Below, piece after piece: positions 21,999 to 33,064 of a stretch of DNA of 64,000 nucleotides (position 1 is the stretch's first letter; each line of letters begins with the position of its first letter). This stretch comes from Lingula anatina (taxonomy: Eukaryota; Brachiopoda; Lingulata; Lingulida; Lingulidae), in the NCBI RefSeq assembly GCF_001039355.2, contig NW_019774314.1, positions 512,596-576,595 on the forward strand. Reading direction: 5' to 3'. Below the pieces are notes generated by a model. That model did not search any database and was not told the DNA's origin. It saw only the letters and a list, made by a program, of their open reading frames with translations. A program made the position numbers and the translations under genes.

Positions 21999-22646
21999 GT
22001 ATAGCTTATCTTCATCGTGTTAAGTTACCTCTGACGAAAATAGTTTGACCTAGTTTATATAAGCCAATCAAATCAATGTTTCAAAATTTTTCGCCAAACT
22101 TTGGTGAAAACGCTGAAAGTCCAGAATGATGTCCAATGAGAAAATGGTATATCGTTGCGTCCGCATAACCATACACAAAGAAAGCATGGCGTCTCCTACG
22201 AGTGACTACGTAAAAGAATGTGTTAAGTTACTTCTCGATTCTTTGCAAAATATGAGAATGTCGAAATTGAAACCAGAGCAGTTTGAGGATCTGCATCATT
22301 ATCTTCTGGGGGATGATGTATTTTGCATGCTGCCCACAGGTTACGGCAAGTCCCTGATATTAAGCCTGGCTCCACTCGTTCTTAGGTATGTTCCGTGTTC
22401 TTTATTATTAGGAAGTACCGTTCATTGCTCATTCCGTAAATATAGCCTTACACGGTTCATTTTTAACTGTCATTAAAAGCAGTAATTTATCTTTTGTTGT
22501 TGATTGGTCCGGATTAGAACAAAGCACACTTTGACTCGTTCGCATTCATTGGCTATATCTTTCAATGAGTCAGAGCGGGCTTTAGTGGGCAATGCGGGCA
22601 ATCAAATGTGACCAGAGGTAACTTGACACGATGAAGATAGGCTATA
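21999..22646. mobile_element. Inverted-repeat-bounded block carrying a RecQ-like exon
   Basis: The left arm GTATAGCTTATCTTCATCGT... (21999-22033) is complementary, with a few mismatches, to CAGAGGTAACTTGACACGAT...(22613-22646). The block is 648 bp and contains the helicase-like exon described separately. The flank 21966-21996 (TTCCCATACCTAGATCAATC...) recurs inverted at 43919-43950, so the ends belong to a wider repeat family. It may be a transposon that captured a gene fragment. Confidence 0.5.
22186..22385 (+). CDS. RecQ-like DNA helicase, N-terminal exon fragment
   Basis: The ATG at 22186 (a further in-frame ATG is at 22126) opens a peptide with a Q-motif-like LKPEQFEDL and a Walker A MLPTGYGKSLILSL, the start of a superfamily 2 RecQ-type helicase core. 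The frame runs to a donor AG|GTATGTT at 22386. No later helicase exon (DEAH box and on) was found downstream. RecQ-like fragments of this kind are abundant in repeats of marine invertebrates. It is likely a mobile-element passenger or a truncated gene rather than a working helicase. Confidence 0.6.
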
Positions 22647-23430
22647 GTGAAGAGGTTAGTGTCAAGTTATCTCTGAAGCTCAGGGTGAGCTGAGAGAGCA
22701 GTTAGCTAATTTGAATATACAGTTAGTAGACGATGCACTGTACTGTAGGTTAGCTCCCCGCACCCTGGGAATGCTGGACTTTCAACCCAATTAAAGTTTA
22801 GGTGTGGGTAGTGCAGCTGGTTCATTTTTTGGAACAGAGGGTCCCAGAAAGGATTGGATTTGGAAGTTGGCTGTGGCGCTCAGCTAAGAAACTGTTTTTC
22901 GGTAGATTTTCAGCGCAGGAGGATGCTTATAGTGTCTCGTATCAAGGAAATACACCCCATGGAGGTAATTGCCGTCAGTCAGGGGGTAATGAGGATCAGG
23001 CCTATTCAAGTGTCGCTAGCACTGTTCATCTTATTTACAGATATTTCCCTCATGCAGTAGACTTTGCTAACCTCATCACCAAATACAAACTACAGAAGAG
23101 GTTTTCAAAAATAGACCAAGTGAATGTGAAAAAAATGCTGCAAAAGGTCCCATCAGAGTATCTGTGTTATTTTCGGGGCTGTTCATCATCAGTTGAAGAC
23201 ATACCCAGTTCAGTGAAAGAGGATACCTTGGATGATGACCCTTTTGTGGATATGGATGAACTTTCAGATGTCAGGGAATGCAAGATGCCTGGAAATAAAC
23301 TCCTGTAAACCAGTTGCAAAACGTGGCTCTACTAAGGGAAGAAGGGAACATTACTGTGATTTTTTTTCAGAAATTAAAGGGGGGGGGGGAGCCGTGCAGC
23401 CTTGCATAGCTACAAACAAAAATGCAGAAA
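22641..23430 (+). mobile_element. Composite element copy A (SAKKLF-type ORF)
   Basis: A 168-codon frame at 22802-23308 contains WLWRSAKKLFFGRFSAQED. It has an acidic C-terminal part with DDDPFVDMDELSD. Its 5' part recurs at 25311-25450, its 3' part at 26961-27240, and a related WLWQSAKKLF at 30763. A common 3' tail (GGCTCTACTAAGGGAAGA, T-run, G-run, CATAGCTACAAACAAAAATGC) follows both A and B copies. It belongs to a mobile-element ORF of unrecognised family, possibly a Gag-like protein. Confidence 0.55.
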
Positions 23431-25014
23431 TGTAGTATACAGAAAAACATACAGATATTCGATTATCAAACATTTACAATCAAAAAGTTGTAAATTACCT
23501 GTCTCATACACTACCCTGACATTAATACAATCTAAAATCTGTCTGATTAGGGCTGATGCATTGCTTGACAGCAGTCTCCCTCTTACTGCTCGACTTCAAC
23601 AGAGGCCAATAGTACCGAGTTTGATCTTTTGTAAGCCAACATTTTGGCACAACTGCTACCTCTTCTTCATCAAAGAAATCCACTACTGCAAACTTGACAT
23701 CCACCCTTGCAAGTAAAGCATTTACTTAACAGAGTGACTGTCAAAATCCTTTGCATTATTTCTCAGTCAAGTCAGTGCAGCCAGAATTATGATAAATAAT
23801 TTTTAAAAATCCTAACGCAGTTGCAGAAGAAAGTTACCAGACAGCAAATGAGAGGGGGAATGCCACATGTTAGTTTTTGTATGGTAACAGTACACGTTTT
23901 CCATCAATTTCATCCAGTTTTGCACAATGAAATTGATTTGCTAAGACTGATACTTTCTTTTTGCCAAGTTTGGTTTAAGAAAGAGGCATTGCTCAAAAAG
24001 AAAGGTTTGGTTATTCACCAAAAAGAGACCCTTTGATGAGAATGGAAAGAAGATTAGGAGAATATGATGAAGTGGTGACTAGAATGGAGAGTATTTGTTA
24101 TAAATTAGAACAGAAGCAAGTAGTGTTGGCTAAAGCGGTAATTTCTTTTTATTTTTATTTTGAATGTAGTTTTGTAGGTTTGATATAAGTAAAATAGAAG
24201 TTTTTTTTTTTAAGTAGAAAAAATTGGAGAAGGAAAAAAGTTTGTGATTTGTAATTGGAGGTATGTAATTTGTGATAGTATGAATATGAAGAGGATTAAA
24301 AAGGAGGTGTTTGAGTGTGAATTTTGTTTGGTGAGGAACTGAGAAGAACAGACGCAAGAACTGAAAAGAATTTCATGAGTCAAGAGATGGGGAAATTAAA
24401 ATATATGGAGGGGAGGAAACATATCATGCAACAAAGTGCAAACGATAGGCAAAAGGCCCTTGGAGAGGGGTTGGAGGAGAGTTTTTTTGAGGTAAGTGGA
24501 GTGATCCATTACCATACTGCACATTTTGCTTTCACCACCAATATGTACTTTTTGATACAGCATAATTCGAAAACCGTATGGAATATAAAAAAACGGAGAC
24601 CAAAGCCAGTGTTGAGCTTTACATGCTCTACAAAATGCAAAAAAGAATGGGTCTCTAGCACTAACGGTTCCCGAATTAGAACATTTATGTTAGTAACTAC
24701 CACAAGTAGGCTCAGTGTTAGTTGAAGTTGGCTACAAAAGGCATCCACCCAATAACAAAACTCAAGACTGTTTAAAGTTTCATGGATACAAAGGTGCAAC
24801 TTACCACAAATCTTCAGTTTCTCATGGTTTACTAGAAAATGACCCATACATATACATCCCTCACTGTTCACCAATATACAAAAAATGCAAACAAGTCTGA
24901 TTACTAATTTATTTACAATAAGTATTATGTTGAAGTGTAAAAATATTTATTCCACTAAGTGTAAAAATATTTCACATTAACATAGTAAAATTTAACATTA
25001 TCAATTCAGATGCT
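23431..25014. other. Repeat-derived, no recognised gene
   Basis: Open frames at 23402-23716 and 24324-24725 have no recognised domain and lie between copies of the same element, so I treat them as element debris. AT-rich sequence at 24130-24300 has no structure I can name. Confidence 0.35.
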
Positions 25015-25088
25015 GCAAAATCCCAAAGCATCAAGGAGGCTGAGGCAGAGGAGGCCATCAAGTGGTTAAAATATGCCAGTGACAGAAA

Positions 25089-25112
25089 TTGGGGGGGGGG
25101 GGGGGGGGGGGA
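25089..25112. repeat. Poly-G tract
   Basis: A run of about 22 G inside a repeat copy. It is visible directly; the length may be a sequencing artefact. Confidence 0.85.
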
Positions 25113-25840
25113 CCATGAGTGATGCTGTAAGGTAGACAGTTTGATAATCAAGATAGTGAACAGTCATTACATAGTGCCTCAGTCAAGAGAAGGAGAAGAA
25201 ATTCATTGTTTTTTAATCATGCCTCCTGTACCTCTTGAATAAATGCAAGAAGTGCAGTGGGACATGGACCCTCTACATAGTAAAAAACAAGGGAACATTT
25301 GTGGTAATCAGCTAAGAAACCGTTTTTCGGTAGATTTTCAGCGCAGGAGGATGCTAATAGTGTCTCGTATCTAGGAAATACACCCCATGGAGGTAATTCC
25401 CGTCAGTCAGAGGGTAATGAGGATCAGGCCTATTCAAGTGTCACTAGCACCCGAGGGTCATGGAGCCCAAGGAGCTATATGATGACAGCAGATTAGGGAG
25501 AGCAACATAGGCCCAATTTTTCACCCACAGTCTGGATAGGGATGTAGTTAATAGTGCCACTAGTAGGGTTAATCGGGGGGGGGGGGTCCTCCTGTTCCCC
25601 CATATGTCCCGCATACACCTAGCCCCATGGGGGGTGGGGCAGCAGTCGGTCATACGGGACAAGATAGGCTTGTTTATACGCCTGAGCTATTTACACCTCT
25701 TCCAAGGGGGGGTGGGGGGGTGTCATTTGTTGACCCCAGGGGAGAGGGTAGTCACTCAGGGTACCCTGGGAATCACGGCATTTTACTGGTGATAGCTAGA
25801 TGATGGCCAGGTCAGGCACCCTGGACATCCAGGTTCCCTA

Positions 25841-26522
25841 GTGGTAGGAGATAGTAACTACTTGAAACACCCTGTGTATCATAGCACTCCTGTGGGGAGA
25901 GATAACCCGGGTGAGCACCCTGTGTTTATTGGCTCTCCTATTCCTAAACGAGACACGGCCTTGAGGAATGCTGCACAACTCACAGAGCTAGAGGAAACAC
26001 AGGATTCAATGGATAGGAGGAAGGTAAACCCTCCTAAGAGTTTAATATTCAATGGACATGGAAGCTGGGCTGCTTTCAAGTTGGTTTTCCTACGTCACAC
26101 AGAAAGGGAGGACTGGGATTGTGATATGTCCCTGGATGCGCTGTGCCTCTGCCTTAAGGGTAAGGCATTGGACTGCTGTGTGAACGTCACAAGTAAACTG
26201 GGGAGGTTAACTTATGAGGGTCTCATGGAAGGAGTTAGTGGTGGACATTGAGGAGTGGACCGCAGAGGGCAGAAGCTGGCCCTTGCATAAGACAGACATA
26301 ATGGTGGACCGGGTAGCGATGGCACCCAAGGACTGCATGGAGCAAGCCAACAACCTGCGACAGGTGGCTCTGGCATGGGGCAGAGTGTTCAAGGGGTGGA
26401 GGAAGAAACTAGCACAGGTGTTGCTAGCAGTGCAGTTTAGGCCCCATTCCTGGATCTGTGAACACGTGGCACGAATCCCAACAAACAAGCAGGCAGCTCG
26501 AGCAGAGCCCACGGGTGGCTAA
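25841..26522 (+). pseudogene. Ty3-type retrotransposon Gag-like remnant, frameshifted
   Basis: The first frame (25841-26251) carries PPKSLIFNGHGSWAAFKLVF, a Trp/Cys-containing helix region and LCLCLKGKALDCC, the usual order of a Ty3/Gypsy Gag capsid start. The sequence then shifts to another frame (26214-26522) that continues with EEWTAEGR and an Arg/Lys-rich stretch and ends in a stop. No protease or reverse transcriptase follows. It is a broken copy. Confidence 0.6.
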
Positions 26523-27243
26523 AGTGAACCTGTAGATCCAATGGTGAGGAGTAAGGTCTTGGATTTCCTTGAAAATGGTCTCAGGAGCAGACAGGAGCTT
26601 GAGGCCTGTGTTAAGGAGCATGTTGTGAACCACATATTCCAAGGAAAGGAACCACCTCCAAAAAGTAGAAGGTATAATTATTGACCTATATAACCTCAAA
26701 AATTAAATGAATATTTTTCTTTTGTCTTAGAAATTTAGGGACATACCTATGTTTAGTCACAACATTAACTGACTAGCAAATTTATAATTGGTACTAAGTG
26801 AAATTGAAAGGGTCACATACTGTTACATAAAATAACTTTGAAATAATTTTTTCTCTCTCTCCCCTTACTGTCACAAGTCTGCTCATATACTATTTTATTA
26901 TTTACCTAGCATCTTCACCATGCTGTTCATTTTATTTACAGATACCAGTTACCAGTTTGGCTGTTCATCTTATTTACAGATATTTCCTTCATGCAGTAGA
27001 CTTTGCTAACCTTATCACCAAATACAAACTACAGAAGAGGTTTTTGAAAATAGACCAAGTGAATGTGGAAAAAAATGCTGCAAAAGGTCCCATCAGAGTA
27101 TCTGTGTTATTTTCTGGGCTGTTCATCATCAGTTGAAGACATACCCAGTTCAGTGAAAGAGGATACCTTGGATGATGACCCTTTTGTGGATATGGATGAA
27201 CTTTCAGATGTCAGGGAATGCAAGATGCCTGGAAATTAACTCC

Positions 27244-27305
27244 AGTAGAGCCACATTTTGCAACCGAATGCATTTTACAACCGGTTGCAAAATGCGGCTC
27301 TACTA
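27244..27305. repeat. Long hairpin at the 3' end of copy B
   Basis: AGTAGAGCCACATTTTGCAA and its imperfect complement (23 bp arms) enclose a short AT-rich loop. Copy A (about 23306-23330) has only the right arm. It could be a fold at the element terminus. Confidence 0.8.
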
Positions 27306-27569
27306 AGGGAAGAGGGAAACATTAATGTGATTTTTTTTTTCAGAAATGGAAGGGGGGGACCCGTGCAGCCTCGCATAGCTACAAACAAAAATGCAGAAAT
27401 AAAAAAAATCCTCTTCATTTCTAAAGTGTTGATAGATAATGTAAATCTGATCATCCACTTTGAGGATATTCTTAATACAACATATTTTGCCTTTTATAAG
27501 AATGCAGGAGTCTTTTTGGTCCAATCAAATTACAAATTTTGTTGTCTTCACTGTCTGATATTGGACTGA

Positions 27570-28890
27570 AGTTGTAAATTCTGGAAGAAGAGGGCCATTG
27601 GAATGTTTCTTGTGCAGAGTTGCATGAGCAAAAGTATTATTATAACTGCTTCTTTCGCCATTTTTTTCTGATAGTCTTCGTATTACTTGTTGGAGTGGGT
27701 ATTTTGGTTTTCTTACTAGTCTTTTAAGCTGGCGGAGAAAGTTTTCATATGGCAAAGCTGAAACGTTTTCAAGACTGCCATAGTTTAGAGCATCAAGTGA
27801 GAGGTGAATAAGGCCGTGAACATTGTTAACTGCTTGTTTGCAGCCATAAATTTCACAGTAATGTTTTTGTATTTTTGCTTCTTAAAGAACATGTAGTCCT
27901 GAGATATACACGTGCACAATAAACGTGCTTGCCGTGTGCCAAATTTGACAGCTAAACTGTATGCCTGATACCACTATAAGAGCTGCGCAATGGCTACACC
28001 AAAATCAGTTTTTAAAGCAGAATGGTGCTTATATTGTGACACCGACCTTCGACTGCAAGATATTTTCAATTCAAACTTCTAACTCCGCGTCAGGCACTTT
28101 GTCTCGTCTGCACGAGATAACTTCAGCGCAAGGCGGGAAAGGCAGCTCCAGGCGGCCAAACCTGTGACGTACAAGACTTATGACTTCCAAATATGGATCC
28201 AGGCGGAAACAGCTGTGACGTGTGACTTCCAAATATGGAAGCGCCCCAGGCAAAATTTTGAAGAACGCCCTCAGATTGTCACTGTTCGTCAGAGCTAGTA
28301 AAAGCGACTCCATCACAAGGTATATTTAACAAGCTAGACAAACATTTATAATCGGCACTCTCTCAATATTTCTGAAACATTTATATAAAAATGTGTTCGC
28401 CTCATATTTTAATTTCAAATGAAAGAAGATTTAATTATGATAAGGGGTGAATTAAAGAAATAAAGGCTTGGTACACCATTATACTTGATAAATCATAAAG
28501 GAAAGTATAATGGTAACATAACACAAAAAAATTAAAAGTCCGCCCTCCACAGATATAGGGAAGCTTGGCGTAGTCAAATATTAATTTATGGCGACAGTCT
28601 AACACTTATAAATTAACTCGTAGCCTCGGATTCAATGCTGCATTTTTGGGGGGAGGGGGATGATGAGTCATATTTAACATTTCATATTTAATTTTTATCC
28701 CTAAGGCCATAGCATTTAATGCAGGCAACAATTTGCTACATTGTTATTATTGTTAAAATTATTAGGATAGTGAGTTTATATAATAAAAGCGGCCTTGTTT
28801 GGCCAAATCACGAACAACCGATAGTCTTTGTTGCCTTCTCTTTTGTTATGAATAGGACTATGCAAGTTTGTGGTACACTGAGATGGAGGA
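27570..28890. other. No supported gene
   Basis: A local duplication of about 45 bp lies at 28153-28240 (CTGTGACGT...GTGACTTCCAAATATGGA twice). Otherwise no coding or mobile structure was seen. Confidence 0.4.
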
Positions 28891-28896
28891 GACATA

Positions 28897-29181
28897 AATG
28901 TTGATGCTGATAGAGCAAGTAGAAGATTTGATGATCAAACAGAATGGATGATAGATTGTTGTATTTTTCAGAGATTAACAATGCTGTGGGAAAAACCCAA
29001 GATTGACATGTTTGCCTCTAGACTTAATTTTCAATTGGATACTTATGTATCATGGAGAGTTGATCCTGGTGCAGTAGCTGTAAATGCTTTTTGGATTAGT
29101 TGGAATAACAGTTTTATGTGGATATTTCCTCCTTTCAGTTTGAGGAGTGTGGTCTTGAGCAAGCTGCAAGAAGACGAGGGA
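28897..29181 (+). pseudogene. DIRS-type retrotransposon fragment (RNase H-adjacent region)
   Basis: One open frame reads NVDADRASRRFDDQTEWM, then LWEKPKIDMFASRLNFQL, YVSWRVDPGAVAVNAFW and FPPFSLRSVVLSKLQEDEG. This order (ADxxSR, TEWxL, PxIDLFASRLN, YVSWxPDPxAxAVDAF, FPPFSLI) is the conserved block between RNase H and the tyrosine recombinase in DIRS-like elements. The fragment runs into a TG repeat and no recombinase follows. Confidence 0.8.
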
Positions 29182-29187
29182 GGGGCG

Positions 29188-29189
<2 letters not shown>

Positions 29190-29234
<45 letters not shown>

Positions 29235-29243
29235 GGGGGGGGG
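29190..29243. repeat. (TG)n microsatellite followed by poly-G
   Basis: About 20 TG units, then a G run, placed directly after the DIRS fragment. Confidence 0.95.
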
Positions 29244-29734
29244 GTACTTTCTAGATAGTTCATGATTATATGTTTATTTGATTATTTATTTTTTATTTGA
29301 TTATCCATTTTCTTTAATAAAAAATATTGTTGAGAAAAAAGTAATATACTTCATTTAAATTTGATTTAACTGAATTGAATCTGTCATTTATACTGATCTT
29401 CACCAAAATGTCTGAATTAGGTCTAAATCCCTAAATATGGAGGTTGAATTGTCAATATTTCATATTATATGATCATTAATACACTTTTTATTGTAGGTGT
29501 CAGCTGTGGCTCTGCCTGGAGAAGGCTCTCCCAGAAAATAGGCTAGAAGGGATGTGGTCTTGAAGTGCACAAACACAGAGTAGAAGATCAATGTCAAATT
29601 TTGGAATGAAGAAATCAAGTTTACCGATGATTTTGAAGAAGGACTGGAAGTTGTAATGTCTAATGTGGTGACGCATGAATATAACTAAAAGATAGAGCCG
29701 AAATATATCAATGAGTCCAAGGTTTCTCAGTAGA

Positions 29735-29965
29735 ATCCCCACCCTGCTCTACCAGGAAGATTTTAATGATCAGGTTACAGCCATCAATAGCCTACTCCAG
29801 CAGCGACTGTCCACACACCCGCATGCCCATCTTTGGAGATGCCCTGGAGCGGTTGATGCCTGGCAGGACTTACTTTCCCGGGATGGTGTCCACCTAAATT
29901 CTTGAGGCATGCTCAAATTTTGGAGAGCCATCCAAGGTGCAATACTTCATTCTCGGCCTACGCCC
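29735..29965 (+). pseudogene. SGNH/GDSL-hydrolase-like C-terminal fragment of a mobile element
   Basis: The frame at 29711-29905 includes FNDQVTAINSLLQQRL, LWRCPGAVDAWQ and LLSRDGVHLNS; after an in-frame stop it continues GMLKFWRAIQGAILH. The D-G-V-H-L-N motif is the catalytic Asp-x-x-His block V of SGNH esterases, and this version with the following G-M-xx-FxRxIxGA tail is typical of SGNH domains carried by invertebrate retroelements. The single stop and missing N-terminus mark it as broken. Confidence 0.6.
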
Positions 29966-30747
29966 AAGCAGACACGTAAAATCAAGGCTATGAGGCACGT
30001 TTTCATACCTATTGTAGTGCCGGTGAGTGTGTCTATGTCTCGATTTGAAAAGGCAGGTCACATGACAGAATTGAGAGTGAGACCGGCAGAGATATATATG
30101 CCATACTTCTGTATGAGGAGACGTGCTATTCATAGAAGTGACGATTCGGGTCAAGCTAAAGAGCTGTTAAGGTAAGAAATTCTACTATTACCTTATTTAG
30201 AATCCAAAGGGAATTCTATATTGGCGACGAGGAAGCACGAACTCACATAGCTAAAAGCATCAGTCCAGAAAAAATTAAAAATTGAGTGGTCACGAGTGTA
30301 AGTGGTGAAAGCGCCCATCACTCGTGGATTCCAATTTACTAGGTCAACGCTATAACTACATCATTATAACAATAATTTACTGTCAGTAAAAGTACTGGTA
30401 AGTATTATTGTCTAGTGTAAGAGCATTATTTAGGTAATTTTGACTTTTTTAATCTTGTTTTCGGTCTTTGTTAGAGTTTCGTACAAAAGTGAACACAATT
30501 CACAAAATGGCGGGTCACGTGAATAAATTCTAAATAAATTATGTCACCGACATTCAACTTCAACACATACCCGGTGTTACATCAGGGCAGGCATGAATGT
30601 TGTATTTGTTAAGGGCTCAAAGGGGTAACTTAAAAGAATTAGTAGAAGAATGGTTAGAAGTGCAGTTATCTCCTCTTGCACCAGGTGTTATAGATTTTTT
30701 TCCTAAAGCCCCATCTATCTAGGTCAGCAGAATCTGGGTCATCATGG

Positions 30748-30996
30748 ATGCCAAAGTTGGGTCAAAACTGGTTGTGGCAGTCTGCTAAGAAATTGTTTAG
30801 TTCAGGGAAAAGGAAACCGACTGTTCTGAATACTACAACAGATCCCTTTCAGGCTGAGCAAAAGAATATGAGACTAGTTAAAGCACTTATCTCAAAACTA
30901 CACCAGAGGGTGGACTTTTTCCATCTAGTCCAGAGGTTCAAAGGAACCAAATTGACCCTAATTTTCTTAGTTTGCCTGACCCAAACTCAAATCTAG
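30748..30996 (+). pseudogene. Third SAKKLF-type element fragment
   Basis: The frame contains NWLWQSAKKLFSSGKRKP, matching the copy A/B ORF, then a helical stretch and a stop. TTGGCGACGAGGAAGCACG at 30223 resembles an LTR-element leader or primer site. Function unknown. Confidence 0.45.
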
Positions 30997-31169
30997 GCCC
31001 AAATATTGCCAGTACACCTGCTTTTCCCATGAATTCAATTGGAGGGGAGGAATATTTTCATTCACAGGAATCCCCTATGCAAAGAGATGAACCGGCCCTG
31101 AGGTCCAAATATTTCAGCAGCCAGGCGGAACGTTAAGAGATTAAACAGTGTAAATAAGAGAGTTAAAGA

Positions 31170-31590
31170 GTGCATGTGTTGTTCAACAATAAAAAAAAGA
31201 ATAAAGGAGTATAGGTATCATTTCTTCAGGATGATACAATGAAAAATCTGTATTAATAGAAATTGCGACCCACGGTCAAGTATCATACCATTGCCTAATA
31301 AGAGAATGATTACATTTTAGTAATGACGTAATGATGGAAAGTTATGGAAAAATGGATAATCATAGACATTGTGTAAGAGCTGAGGAATTATTACATTACC
31401 AAATAAGGTAATGTAGAAAGAATGTGATACATCATGACATTGGAATGACGCTCTATAGGATAAAAGAGAACACATTGTAACTGGAAAGGAAGAATATACG
31501 AATAAATCTTTTAGGCTCCCAAAAAGATATATGTTCTTCATTAATAATACAGGCGAATTAGCAGTACTATAACTGGTGGAGGAAATTGAT
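31170..31590 (+). mobile_element. Putative 5' LTR and primer-binding site of a Ty3-type element
   Basis: The AT-rich 400 bp before the Gag remnant ends ...TTAATAATACAGG and is followed by TGGTGGAGGAAATTGATCC (about 31573), which begins with the TGG expected of a tRNA-primed site. No partner 3' LTR was found in the window, so the limits are approximate. Confidence 0.35.
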
Positions 31591-31611
31591 CCAGCTACCT
31601 ACACGCTCTAG

Positions 31612-32230
31612 ATGCAAGGAGAAAATCCAACAGATTGCCAAAACAAGCAAACAAATTCTATACAAGGACACCAAATTATTTCCATTTTTCCTCTATTACT
31701 CACTGCTGCTGCATTGGACTGGTACGAAACTTTGGCCGAGGAAGTGAAACAGGAATGTAGAAGCCTCAAAGAAGAATTTGTTAACAGACATAGGCCAAGA
31801 AACACGGAAACTTGGTCTATAACAACAAAACTGTTTAAGAGGCAGCAACTGCCAGGGTAACCCGTCCAAAATTACATCCCATCCATGAGGCATAACACCA
31901 AACTAGCACAACTCGATGAAAAAATCATGTTAACAGCAATTGTGAACGGTCTATTGCCACAGATCCGTCCCTTTGTTGTACAACAGGAGCCACGTGACCT
32001 AGACCAACTGATGTCACAGGCGAGGCTGGCTGAGAATGCGGTACAGCCCTCCAGCATAAAGCAGAACATGGACCTCATGGAGGTAACAGCCAAAATAGAC
32101 GTTCTCAGCGCACAGATGAGTCAGGTAATCAACGCCGCTCGCCCTGCAGAGGTGCACATCATGGAGACGTCCCAAAGAGAGACGCAGGCTCCTATGCAAC
32201 CAAGAAGACAGCAGACGGGTGCATTCTATC
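31612..32230 (+). pseudogene. Ty3-type Gag remnant with one in-frame stop
   Basis: The frame 31612-31860 includes FPLLLTAAALDWYETLAEEV and LKEEFVNR. After the TAA at 31858-31860 the same frame continues with YIPSMRHNTKLAQLDEK, IVNGLLPQIRPFVVQQEP and LDQLMSQARLAENAVQ, the normal capsid order of Ty3/Gypsy Gag. A single stop breaks it. No zinc knuckle follows; the ORF runs instead into unrelated sequence (next entry). Confidence 0.8.
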
Positions 32231-32730
32231 GGGCTAAAAAACAGTCTTTGAGAGATTGTCCCACTTTCGTCAAGGAAAACAACATACTGCAGAGGGAAAG
32301 TGTAACTGTTTATACTCAGTTGTCCAGCAAGGAAAGAAGATATCAAGAAGCTTCTTCTTCCACCAAAATCCATAGAAAGAAAATTTTTTTGAAGGTCCAA
32401 AATAAAGGCAATTTTCTCCTCAACACAAAGGTAATTGCAGAGGGTGAAGGTAAGCTGGTTGTTGCCCGGGGAATAAACAAAGGAAATCAGCACCATGCCA
32501 CTAATTATCTGCCCTGTGAATATTGCCTAGGATTTTATTTGAAATCATCACTTTGGAAGCATATGAAGACATGTCTCTTGAAGCCAGAGGCAATACAACC
32601 AGAGCAAAATTACATACGCAATACAAGGTCCATCCTCACACCCTTTGTCAAGATGGTTTCAGATGATGACGATATACTTCTGGATCAACTGTTTCAAGGA
32701 ATGAGCGAAATAACAGCAAACCCAAGCTAA
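32231..32730 (+). pseudogene. C2H2-like zinc-finger segment fused behind Gag
   Basis: In frame with the preceding Gag the ORF changes character: KKIFLKVQNKGNFLLNTKVI, then LPCEYCLGFYLKSSLWKHMK with CLLKPE, a C-x2-C-x12-H-x4-C finger, then an acidic DDDDILLDQLFQ. Proteins with this GNF...C-x-x-C-LGF-x-x-x-x-x-LW-x-H pattern are common uncharacterised finger proteins in fish and molluscs, some linked to tyrosine-recombinase elements. Here it looks like a second element or gene fragment inserted into the LTR element. Origin uncertain. Confidence 0.5.
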
Positions 32731-32740
32731 GCAGCCCACA

Positions 32741-33064
32741 TATGATGTAGGAGATAAAGTCCTTGTTAAGTATGAACACACACCAGTCGGGCACTCATCA
32801 AAGCCCACACAAAAATACAAAGGGCCTTTATACATTGATCACATGATAGATAGGTGAGTCCACTTACATGGTTAGGGATGCAAACACGGATAAATTAGCT
32901 CGTGCACCTGTAAATGCTGATAGGCTAAAACAGTACAAAGACCCAGTAACACGTACACCGTACCCTGACCACATCCCACCCAGCAATCTCAATAACAATC
33001 TGCCCGATCCAACACCAACAAACAACAGTACTTCACTTAACCATCAAGCCAGCCTAAAGTGGTA
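32741..33064 (+). pseudogene. Integrase C-terminal remnant of the Ty3-type element
   Basis: Reading YDVGDKVLVKYEH...KYKGPLYI, then after a frame change VRDANTDKLARAPVNADRLK and QYKDP, gives the usual end of a Ty3 Pol (GD-V-LV, YKGP, HxDRLKxYxDP). Protease, reverse transcriptase and integrase core are missing, so the element has a large internal deletion between Gag and this tail. Confidence 0.65.

Larger units (their letters stand above)
25290..27400 (+). mobile_element. Composite element copy B, with 1.5 kb not in copy A
   Basis: It matches copy A at both ends: 25311-25450 corresponds to 22890-23020, and 26961-27400 to 23022-23430. Between them (about 25453-26960) is sequence absent from A, including a Gag-like ORF. 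In A the join occurs at CTAGCACTGTTCATC. Either A lost an internal segment or B gained one. Confidence 0.65.
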
